6,532 nucleotides of DNA from Burkholderiales bacterium (GTDB lineage Bacteria; Pseudomonadota; Gammaproteobacteria; Burkholderiales; Burkholderiaceae_C): contig CANFNE010000141.1 of assembly GCA_947448105.1 (NCBI GenBank), positions 1 through 6,532 of the forward strand. The letters run 5' to 3'. The position numbers and the translations under genes are program-made. Below the pieces are notes generated by a model. The model was not told where the DNA came from and did not search any database. It saw only the letters and a list, made by a program, of their open reading frames with translations. This document shows, one piece after another, positions 1-5,571 of the stretch (the first letter of the stretch is position 1; each line of letters begins with the position of its first letter).

Positions 1-500
1 GCTTCTTCCAGAAACAGGCGCAGCTCTTCAGGCTTGGATTCGATGATGCGGCTGATCGTGCCCTGGCCAATGATGGCGTAGGCGCGCGGCCCCAAGCCCG
101 TGCCCAGAAACACGTCTTGCACGTCGCGCCGGCGCACCGGCTGGTTGTTGATGAAGTAACTCGACGTGCCGTCGCGGGTGAGCACCCGCCGCACTGCAAT
201 CTCGCCAAACTGGCCCCACTGGCCGCCAGCGCGGTGGTCGGCGTTGTCAAACACCAACTCCACGCTGGCGCGGCTGGCCGGTTTGCGGGTGGTGGTGCCG
301 TTAAAAATCACGTCCTGCATGGACTCGCCGCGCAACTCGCTGGCGCGGCTTTCGCCCAACACCCAGCGCACCGCATCCATGATGTTGGACTTGCCGCAGC
401 CATTGGGCCCCACCACGCCCACCAGTTGCCCGGGCAGCAAAAAGTTGGTTGGCTCTACAAAGGACTTGAATCCTGACAGCTTGATCGAATTGAGGCGCAC
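1..500 (-). CDS. smc: Chromosome segregation protein SMC, N-terminal part (cut by left edge)
   Basis: SMC is the ATPase of the bacterial condensin complex (with ScpA and ScpB) that compacts and helps segregate the chromosome on the nucleoid. The first 166 codons are present. They begin VRLNSIKLSGFKSFVEPT, the canonical SMC N-terminus, followed by the Walker A loop GPNGCGKSN at residues 31-39 (Lys37). Next comes SELRGESMQDVIFNG (about 54-68), whose Arg57 matches the conserved head-domain arginine, and then the Q-loop region AYAIIGQGTIS (Gln146). The coiled-coil arms, hinge and C-terminal ATPase half lie outside the window. I chose the GTG at 498-500 because homology starts exactly there and an in-frame stop lies upstream (537-539) with no ATG or GTG between. 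No good Shine-Dalgarno sequence precedes it. The gene shares its strand with the HPt gene upstream but probably has its own promoter. Identity is near certain. Confidence 0.96.
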   Translation of the reverse strand, partial: MRLNSIKLSGFKSFVEPTNFLLPGQLVGVVGPNGCGKSNIMDAVRWVLGESRASELRGESMQDVIFNGTTTRKPASRASVELVFDNADHRAGGQWGQFGEIAVRRVLTRDGTSSYFINNQPVRRRDVQDVFLGTGLGPRAYAIIGQGTISRIIESKPEELRLFLEE

Positions 501-573
501 TGCGTTGGGGCTGGACTTGAGCGGGTGTATGGGGGTTTACGGGGCCCCGAAACCGGCTTGCGGGGCAGCGCCA

Positions 574-602
574 ATGATACTGTGCGGGTATTGGCGGCCC
601 AA
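574..602 (-). promoter_or_regulatory. Putative sigma70 promoter of smc
   Basis: On the minus strand, a -35-like TTGGGC (597-602) is separated by 17 bases from a -10-like TATCAT (574-579). The -10 matches the consensus at five of six positions and the -35 at only three. Transcription would start near 567 and leave a leader of about 65 bases before the smc GTG. The rest of the 501-624 spacer holds a perfect 10-base GC palindrome (540-549) and an inverted repeat at 601-633. Prediction by eye only. Confidence 0.4.
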
Positions 603-633
603 GACCTAGCTCCGGCTGGCACGCTTAGGTCTT
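601..633 (-). terminator. Inverted repeat at the end of the HPt gene, possible weak terminator or 3' hairpin
   Basis: AAGACCTA at 601-608 is perfectly complementary to TAGGTCTT at 626-633, giving an 8-bp stem around a 17-base loop. The stem can gain a GC pair beyond a one-base bulge. The right arm contains the last codons and part of the stop of the HPt gene, so its transcript would fold right at its end. There is no U-tract after the stem on the minus strand, so it is not a classic intrinsic terminator. It may be a processing or stability hairpin, or chance. Confidence 0.3.
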
Positions 634-1005
634 GAAGGGTGCCTGCGCCAGATAGTGCGCCGCCTCTTCGCCCAGGCGCTGCAAGGCGGGTGCCAGCGCC
701 GCATAGGACGCGATGACTTCAGCGCTGGCCCCGCCCCGGCTCAGGCGCTCGACGCGCGTAAGCTCTTCCACCAGCGGCGCAAAACAGAACACCGGCACAA
801 AGCCTTTGAGTGAATGCAGCCGCGCCGTGGCATCCGCTGACCGTCCCTGCGCCAGCAAATCAGCGACACCAGGCACATCCTTGACCAAGGCGGTGCACAA
901 GGCGGGTAGCAAATCACGCACACCCTGGTCGTCACCCAAAAAAGCGAGCGCGCCAGCCAGGTTAAAGCAGGTGTAAGCAGAAGCGGTGTAAAGGCCTGTT
1001 TGCAT
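625..1005 (-). CDS. Small stand-alone HPt (histidine phosphotransfer) domain protein
   Basis: This 126-residue protein resembles a single HPt domain, the helical-bundle module that relays phosphoryl groups between response-regulator receiver domains in phosphorelays. The key sign is LHSLKG at residues 63-68, matching the family's H-x-L-K-G pattern with His64 as the presumed phospho-acceptor. It is preceded by the usual acidic, leucine-rich helix with a 'DLLPALCTALVKDVPGVADLL' type pattern (about 31-51). It is followed by a helix ending LVEELTRVERL (78-88), which fits the HPt helix after the active site. There is no signal peptide, membrane segment, kinase or receiver domain. After LHSLKG the sequence FVPVFCFAPL lacks the small Ala/Gly-rich stretch and glycine common in HPt domains, so it is divergent. 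I chose the ATG at 1003-1005 because a strong Shine-Dalgarno lies upstream; a TTG 13 codons further out is unlikely. It is divergent from dapC and upstream of smc. Its partner kinase and regulator are not in the window. Confidence 0.72.
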   Translation of the reverse strand: MQTGLYTASAYTCFNLAGALAFLGDDQGVRDLLPALCTALVKDVPGVADLLAQGRSADATARLHSLKGFVPVFCFAPLVEELTRVERLSRGGASAEVIASYAALAPALQRLGEEAAHYLAQAPFKT

Positions 1006-1011
1006 GGAAGT

Positions 1012-1017
1012 CCCCCT
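1012..1017 (-). promoter_or_regulatory. Strong ribosome binding site of the HPt gene
   Basis: AGGGGG on the minus strand lies six bases before the ATG at 1003-1005. It is the clearest Shine-Dalgarno sequence in the window and decides the start, excluding the TTG-initiated extension to 1044, which would have this purine run inside its coding sequence. Confidence 0.7.
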
Positions 1018-1083
1018 GGTCAAGGCGGCGCCGGCAGCCTTCAACCATCGCGCGCAAAGCAGAAAGTTTAACGACGAATCAAC

Positions 1084-1089
1084 GATAAT
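1084..1089 (+). promoter_or_regulatory. Candidate -10 element of dapC, implying a leaderless transcript
   Basis: GATAAT matches the sigma70 -10 consensus at five of six positions and ends eight bases before the dapC ATG at 1098. A transcript starting the usual six to eight bases downstream would begin at or next to the ATG. The bases between are pyrimidine-rich and contain no Shine-Dalgarno. The -35 at 17-base spacing (AGAAAG) is poor, so the promoter may be weak or activated. I see no convincing promoter for the divergent HPt gene in the 92-base spacer 1006-1097. Confidence 0.35.
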
Positions 1090-1097
1090 CCGCCCCT

Positions 1098-2318
1098 ATG
1101 AATCCCCATTTATCGCTATTGCAGGCCTACCCGTTTGAGCGCCTGCGCCAGCTCTTTGCCACCGTCACGCCCAACCCGGATTTGCGCCCTATCAGCCTGG
1201 GAATCGGCGAGCCCCGCCACGCCACGCCCGCATTGATCAAGCAATCCTATTGCGACGCCATCATGGGCGCCGGGCTGGCGGGCTACCCGGCGACCGCAGG
1301 CGACCCGCCGCTGCGCGGGGCCATCGCGAGCTGGCTGCAGCGCCGCTACCGGCTTGAGGTCAACCCGGCGTCGCAAATTTTGCCCGTCAACGGCTCGCGC
1401 GAAGCGCTGTTTGCGTTTGCCCAAACCGTGCTCGCACCCAGCGCTTCAGGCGCCCATTCAGGCACCAAGCCCTTGGTGGTCTGCCCCAACCCCTTCTACC
1501 AAATCTACGAGGGCGCAGCACTGCTGGGCGGCGGCGAGCCTTATTTTGTGAACTCCGACCCGCAGCGCAACTTTGCCCAAGACTGGGCCAGCGTGCCCGA
1601 CACGGTATGGGCGCGCACGCAGCTCTTGTTTGTGTGCAGCCCCGGCAACCCGGCGGGCGCGGTAATGCCTCTGTCCGAATGGAAGCTGCTTTTTGGGTTA
1701 AGCGACCGCTTCGGATTTGCAATTGCCTGCGACGAGTGCTACAGCGAAATTTACTTCCGTGACGAAGCGCCCCTGGGCGGCCTGGAAGCTGCGGCGCGCC
1801 TGGGACGCGCTGACTTCAAAAACCTGGTGGCCTTTACCAGCCTGTCCAAGCGCAGCAATGTGCCGGGCATGCGCAGCGGCTTTTGCGCAGGTGACGCGGC
1901 GCTGATCAAACAGTTTTTGCTCTACCGCACCTACCACGGTAGCGCCATGAGCCCCGTCGTGCAAAGCGCCAGCATCGCTGCCTGGAACGATGAGGACCAT
2001 GTGCTTGACAACCGCGCCCAGTACCGCCAAAAGTTTGCCCGAATTACGCCCTTGCTGGCCACAGTGCTGGATGTTGCGCTGCCCGACGCGGGTTTTTACT
2101 TGTGGGCCGGCGTGCAGGGCAGCGACGTAGACTTTGCCCGCGATTTGTACGCTGCCTACAATGTGACGGTTTTGCCCGGCTCTTATCTAGCGCGCGAAGC
2201 GCATGGCGTGAACCCGGGCGCAGGCCGGATCCGTATGGCGCTGGTGGCCCAAGGCGACGAATGCCTCGAAGCCGCGCAACGCATCGTGGCCTTTGTGCAA
2301 GCCCGCAAGGCATCCTGA
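1098..2318 (+). CDS. dapC: Succinyldiaminopimelate transaminase DapC
   Basis: This PLP-dependent class I/II (fold type I) aminotransferase of 406 residues converts N-succinyl-2-amino-6-oxopimelate plus glutamate to N-succinyl-LL-diaminopimelate and 2-oxoglutarate in the cytosol. The N-terminus MNPHLSLLQAYPFERLR, then ISLGIGEPRH (32-41), is typical of proteobacterial DapC. Other visible sites are SPGNPAG (181-187, Asn184), CDECYSEIYF (211-220) with Asp212 facing the PLP ring nitrogen, SLSKRSNVPGMR (248-259) with the Schiff-base Lys251 and phosphate-binding Arg259, and GRIRMAL near 376-382 with the carboxylate-binding arginine (probably Arg379). The start is firm: an in-frame TAA at 1086-1088 excludes anything upstream. 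It is the first gene of the dap cluster, 47 bases before dapD, which carries out the preceding reaction; that context separates it from other aminotransferases such as ArgD-like enzymes. A loop around residues 113-124 carries a short in-frame repeat. Confidence 0.93.
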   Translation: MNPHLSLLQAYPFERLRQLFATVTPNPDLRPISLGIGEPRHATPALIKQSYCDAIMGAGLAGYPATAGDPPLRGAIASWLQRRYRLEVNPASQILPVNGSREALFAFAQTVLAPSASGAHSGTKPLVVCPNPFYQIYEGAALLGGGEPYFVNSDPQRNFAQDWASVPDTVWARTQLLFVCSPGNPAGAVMPLSEWKLLFGLSDRFGFAIACDECYSEIYFRDEAPLGGLEAAARLGRADFKNLVAFTSLSKRSNVPGMRSGFCAGDAALIKQFLLYRTYHGSAMSPVVQSASIAAWNDEDHVLDNRAQYRQKFARITPLLATVLDVALPDAGFYLWAGVQGSDVDFARDLYAAYNVTVLPGSYLAREAHGVNPGAGRIRMALVAQGDECLEAAQRIVAFVQARKAS

Positions 2319-2332
2319 ACGCCTCTTTTTTT
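2308..2332 (+). terminator. Weak hairpin plus T-tract between dapC and dapD (possible attenuator)
   Basis: AGGC (2308-2311) can pair with GCCT (2321-2324) over a nine-base loop that includes the dapC stop codon. A run of seven T (2326-2332) follows after one C. The 4-bp stem is too short for an efficient terminator. At most it would reduce read-through into dapD, and it may be chance. The rest of the 47-base spacer holds only a modest GAGA purine stretch at 2357-2360, five bases before the dapD ATG. Confidence 0.2.
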
Positions 2333-2365
2333 GACCCCAACCCTTCTGCGACCACTGAGAACTCC

Positions 2366-3190
2366 ATGACCCAACAACTGCAAACCATCCTCGACGCCGC
2401 CTGGGAAAACCGCGCCAATATCTCGGTGCAATCGGCCCCCAAAGAAGTGTCTGACGCCGTCGAGCACGTCATCTCCGAGCTCAACAACGGCGCCCTGCGC
2501 GTGGCCACCCGCGACGGCGTGGGCCAATGGACCACGCACCAGTGGATCAAAAAAGCGGTGTTGCTGAGCTTTCGCCTTAAGGACAACGTGCTGATCCAGT
2601 CCGGCGACCTGGGCTTCTACGACAAGGTGCCCACCAAATTTGCCGGCCTGAGTGAAGCGGAGATGAAAGCCACAGGCGTGCGCGTGGTGCCTCCGGCCGT
2701 TGCGCGGCGCGGCAGCTTTATTGCCAAGGGCGTGATCCTGATGCCGTCTTACGTCAATATTGGCGCCTATGTGGACGAAGGCACCATGGTCGACACCTGG
2801 GCCACCGTGGGCTCGTGCGCCCAGATCGGCAAAAACGTGCACTTAAGCGGCGGCGTGGGCATTGGCGGTGTGCTCGAACCCATGCAGGCCGGCCCCACCA
2901 TCATTGAAGACAACTGCTTTATCGGCGCCCGCTCTGAGGTGGTCGAAGGCGTGATCGTCGAAGAAAACTCGGTGATCTCCATGGGCGTGTACCTGGGCCA
3001 AAGCACGCCGATTTACGACCGCGCCACCGACACGGTGAGCTACGGCCGCATTCCGTCGGGCTCGGTGGTGATCAGCGGCAGCCTGCCCAAGAACGACGGC
3101 AAGTACAGCCTGTATGCGGCCATCATCGTCAAGCGCGTGGACGCGCAAACCCGCGCCAAAACCTCGCTCAACGACTTGCTGCGCGATTAA
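2366..3190 (+). CDS. dapD: 2,3,4,5-tetrahydropyridine-2,6-dicarboxylate N-succinyltransferase DapD
   Basis: DapD transfers succinyl from succinyl-CoA to tetrahydrodipicolinate, committing the intermediate to the succinylase branch of DAP/lysine synthesis; the family acts as a cytosolic trimer. At 274 residues it equals the E. coli enzyme's length. An N-terminal helical domain (about 1-100) is followed by a left-handed beta-helix of hexapeptide repeats (about 105-235), visible as the I/V-G-x4 pattern in VNIGAYVDEGTMVDTWATVG, CAQIGKNVHLSGGVGIGG and CFIGARSEVVEGVIVEENSV. Asp143 (MVDTW) and Glu191 (RSEVVEG) sit where family members have the proposed catalytic acids. The C-terminal SLPKNDGKYSLYAAIIVKRVD is typical. 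I chose the ATG at 2366 because homology starts at MTQQLQTILDAAWENR and a weak Shine-Dalgarno (GAGA) precedes it. The open frame runs 88 codons further upstream, but that part is dapC read out of frame. Confidence 0.96.
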   Translation: MTQQLQTILDAAWENRANISVQSAPKEVSDAVEHVISELNNGALRVATRDGVGQWTTHQWIKKAVLLSFRLKDNVLIQSGDLGFYDKVPTKFAGLSEAEMKATGVRVVPPAVARRGSFIAKGVILMPSYVNIGAYVDEGTMVDTWATVGSCAQIGKNVHLSGGVGIGGVLEPMQAGPTIIEDNCFIGARSEVVEGVIVEENSVISMGVYLGQSTPIYDRATDTVSYGRIPSGSVVISGSLPKNDGKYSLYAAIIVKRVDAQTRAKTSLNDLLRD

Positions 3191-3226
3191 ACACTTCGCA
3201 CCGACGGACTAAAAGTCTCAAAGACC

Positions 3227-4387
3227 ATGACGCAAACCACAAAAAACGACGTTTTGGAACGCATGCTGCGTTTCATGGTGGACAAGTCTGCGTCCGATCT
3301 TTACCTGTCGGCCAACAGTCCGCCCTTGGTTCGCCTCAACGGACTGGTAGTGCCCATTACCAGCCAGCCACTGGGCGTGAACACGCCGCGCGAGTTGCTC
3401 GAAAACCTGGTACCTCCCGAGCGCATGCAAGAGCTGCTCAGCACCCAGGAGCTCACCATGGCTTTGCCCCTGGAAAACCTGGGACGCTTTCGGGTGAGTG
3501 CTTTTTTCCAGCGCGGCACGGTGGCCATCGTGATCCGTTACGTTCCCTTTGAGATTCCGCCCCTGCAAGACAGCGCCTTGCCGCAGGTACTGCGCCAGTT
3601 GGTGATGGAAAAGCGGGGCCTGGTGTTAATGGCAGGTGCCGCAGGCGCGGGTAAAAGCACCACGCTGGCGTCCATGCTCGACTACCGCAACGCCACCATG
3701 TCGGGTCATATCCTGACCTTCGAAAATCCCATTGAATTTTTGTTTCAACACAAGAAGTCGGTGGTGAACCAGCGTGAAGTTGATACGGACACCCAGTCGC
3801 TGGAACTGGCGCTTAAAAATGCCATGCGCCAAGCGCCCGACGTTATTTTTATTGGTGAAATTCGCGACGAGGAAACCATGTCCGCCGCACTGGGTTTTGC
3901 CCAATCCGGACATTTGTGCCTGGCCACACTGCATGCCAACAACAGCCACCATGCGCTCAACCGCATACTCGGCTTTTATCCCGCCCATGCGCGTGATGCG
4001 GTGCAGCGCGACCTTTCGCTGGCACTCAAGGCCATGCTGTCACAGCGCCTGATCCGGACCGTCTCCGGGCAACGGGTCGCCGCCTGCGAAGTGATGATGA
4101 ACACCACGCGCATCGCAGAACTGATCCAGTCGGGGCACTTCACCGACATACCCGCGGCCATGGAGCAATCGCTTTCGGTCGGCTCGCAGTCGTTTGAGCA
4201 AGACATTGCGCGCCTGATACGGGAAGGCAAGGTGCCCGAAAGCGAAGGCCTGGCCAACGCCGATTCGGTCACCAACCTGATGTGGCGCATGCAAAACGGC
4301 CCGGGCGCCGCAAACCCCTTCGCTGGGCCGCCTGCGGCCAGATCCCAGGCCGCTGCAGGCCCCATCACCCTGACGATCAATTCTTGA
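3227..4387 (+). CDS. PilT/PilU-family type IV pilus retraction ATPase (PilU-like)
   Basis: This secretion-superfamily ATPase of 386 residues is of the hexameric type that powers type IVa pilus retraction at the inner-membrane base. An N-terminal PAS-like domain (about 5-110, with KSASDLYLSANSPPLVRLNG at 20-39 and GRFRVSAFFQR at 86-96) precedes the ATPase core. The core has Walker A GAAGAGKST (137-145, Lys143), the Asp-box region TFENPIEF (164-171), Walker B APDVIFIGEIRD (203-214, Glu211) and the His-box SGHLCLATLHANN (227-239). KRGLVLMAG, LRQ/MRQAPDV, GHLCLATLHANN and DLSLALKAMLSQ resemble PilU rather than PilT, and PilT's AIRNLIRE motif is replaced by RIAELIQSG. Length matches PilU (about 380). 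An Ala/Pro-rich tail follows residue 358. Departures are Asn167 where the family usually has Asp, and Ala139 for the usual Thr in Walker A. It begins 36 bases after dapD with a weak ribosome site, and its TGA overlaps the dapE ATG by one base. It may be a PilU paralogue; I cannot tell whether the standard pilT-pilU pair exists elsewhere. Confidence 0.88.
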   Translation: MTQTTKNDVLERMLRFMVDKSASDLYLSANSPPLVRLNGLVVPITSQPLGVNTPRELLENLVPPERMQELLSTQELTMALPLENLGRFRVSAFFQRGTVAIVIRYVPFEIPPLQDSALPQVLRQLVMEKRGLVLMAGAAGAGKSTTLASMLDYRNATMSGHILTFENPIEFLFQHKKSVVNQREVDTDTQSLELALKNAMRQAPDVIFIGEIRDEETMSAALGFAQSGHLCLATLHANNSHHALNRILGFYPAHARDAVQRDLSLALKAMLSQRLIRTVSGQRVAACEVMMNTTRIAELIQSGHFTDIPAAMEQSLSVGSQSFEQDIARLIREGKVPESEGLANADSVTNLMWRMQNGPGAANPFAGPPAARSQAAAGPITLTINS

Positions 4388-5571
4388 TGCAGCACGACTC
4401 CCATGCCACCTTGCAACTCACCGAGCAGCTGCTGTCCCTTGCCTCGGTCACGCCGCACGACGCAGGCTGCCAGGCGCTGATCGCAAAGCGCCTGCAGCTG
4501 CTGGGTTTCGTCTGCGAAACCATCGACAGCGGTCCGGCCGATTTCCGCGTGACCAATCTTTGGGCCCAACGCAAAGCATCGTCCCACCAGGGCAGCGCGA
4601 CCGCCAAAACCCTGGTGTTCGCTGGCCACACCGACGTGGTACCCACCGGCCCCCTGGCGCAGTGGGACAGCGCACCCTTTAGCCCCAGCCACCGCGACGC
4701 AAAGCTCTATGGCCGGGGTGCCAGCGACATGAAAACCTCGCTGGCCGCTTTCGTGGTGGCCATTGAAGAGTTTCTGGCCCACACGCCCGACCCCGCCTTG
4801 AACATCGCCCTGCTGCTCACCAGCGACGAAGAAGGCCCGGCCGTGGACGGCACGGTCGTGGTGTGCAACACGCTGAAGGCGCGCGGCGAAGTGCTGGACT
4901 ACTGCATTGTGGGCGAGCCGACCTCGGTCGAGCGCACCGGCGACATGATCAAAAACGGCCGTCGCGGCACCATGAGCGGCAAGCTCACCGTCAAGGGCGT
5001 ACAAGGCCATATCGCCTACCCGCACATGGCGGACAACCCGATCCACCGCGCAGCGCCCGCGCTGGCCGAACTGGTGGGCGTGCGCTGGGACGAAGGCAAC
5101 GCCTATTTCCCGCCCACGAGCTGGCAGGTCAGCAATATGCATGGCGGCACCGGGGCGAGCAACGTCATTCCCGGCGAGGTGGTGATTGACTTCAACTTCC
5201 GCTTTTCCACCGAATCCACGCCCGAGTCGCTGCAGTCGCGACTGGCAGCGGTCTTGGACCAACATGGCTTGCGCTACGACCTGGTCTGGACGATTGGCGG
5301 ACTGCCCTTTCTTACCCGCCCAGGCACGCTGGTGGACGCGGTACGCGACGCTATTCGGGACGAGACCGGCCTTGAAACCCAGCTCTCTACCACCGGCGGC
5401 ACCAGCGACGGCCGGTTTTTGGCGCAAATTTGCCCGCAGGTGATCGAACTCGGCCCGCCCAACGCCACCATCCACAAGATCAACGAATATGTGGCCGTGG
5501 CCGACATTGAACCTTTGAAAAACATCTACCGCCGCGTGCTCGAGCGCTTGCACACGCAGGCTCTGGCATGA
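4387..5571 (+). CDS. dapE: Succinyl-diaminopimelate desuccinylase DapE
   Basis: DapE is a di-zinc amidohydrolase (M20 family) that cleaves N-succinyl-LL-diaminopimelate to succinate and LL-diaminopimelate, the substrate of DapF. The 394 residues show all expected metal and catalytic positions: GHTDVVP with His81 and catalytic-assist Asp83, GRGASDMK with bridging Asp114, SDEEGP with general base Glu148 and ligand Glu149, VGEPTS with Glu177, and NATIHKINE with His363. These are each exactly 14 later than the H. influenzae numbering I remember (67, 69, 100, 134, 135, 163, 349). The dimerisation lid domain runs about 183-295 and includes SNMHGGTGASNVIPGE. The extra length comes from the N-terminus and a loop at about 61-75 (QRKASSHQGSATAK). 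I chose the ATG at 4387, within TGATG overlapping the upstream stop, because homology starts there; a frame extension to 4282 is pilus ATPase sequence out of frame. There is no clear Shine-Dalgarno, consistent with coupling to the upstream gene. Confidence 0.96.
   Translation: MQHDSHATLQLTEQLLSLASVTPHDAGCQALIAKRLQLLGFVCETIDSGPADFRVTNLWAQRKASSHQGSATAKTLVFAGHTDVVPTGPLAQWDSAPFSPSHRDAKLYGRGASDMKTSLAAFVVAIEEFLAHTPDPALNIALLLTSDEEGPAVDGTVVVCNTLKARGEVLDYCIVGEPTSVERTGDMIKNGRRGTMSGKLTVKGVQGHIAYPHMADNPIHRAAPALAELVGVRWDEGNAYFPPTSWQVSNMHGGTGASNVIPGEVVIDFNFRFSTESTPESLQSRLAAVLDQHGLRYDLVWTIGGLPFLTRPGTLVDAVRDAIRDETGLETQLSTTGGTSDGRFLAQICPQVIELGPPNATIHKINEYVAVADIEPLKNIYRRVLERLHTQALA

Noticed and set aside
540..549. 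Perfect 10-base palindrome CGGGGCCCCG in the smc leader
   Set aside because: Without a loop it cannot form a stable single-strand hairpin, and such GC palindromes are expected by chance at this composition.
117..609. Two plus-strand open frames opposite smc
   Set aside because: They are antisense to a clear SMC head domain and look like low-complexity shadow frames.
1006..1044. TTG-initiated extension of the HPt protein
   Set aside because: The ATG at 1003-1005 has a strong Shine-Dalgarno, and the extra 13 residues add nothing recognisable.
2102..2365. Upstream extension of the dapD frame by 88 codons
   Set aside because: It overlaps the dapC coding region out of frame, is Arg-rich, and DapD homology and normal length begin at the ATG at 2366.
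2044..2842. Minus-strand open frames across the dapC-dapD junction
   Set aside because: They are antisense to two well-supported enzymes, overlap one another in different frames, and have no recognisable motif.
3206..3218. Tiny hairpin GACT-AAA-AGTC between dapD and the pilus ATPase gene
   Set aside because: The stem is only four to five base pairs and no T-tract follows, so it gives no support for a terminator.
4282..4386. Upstream extension of the dapE frame by 35 codons
   Set aside because: It lies within the 3' end of the pilus ATPase gene, and DapE homology starts at the ATG at 4387.
3976..5553. A 525-codon open frame on the minus strand opposite the pilus ATPase gene and dapE
   Set aside because: It is antisense to two genes with full catalytic motifs, is His/Ala/Gly/Arg-rich as shadow frames in GC-rich DNA are, and shows no recognisable domain.
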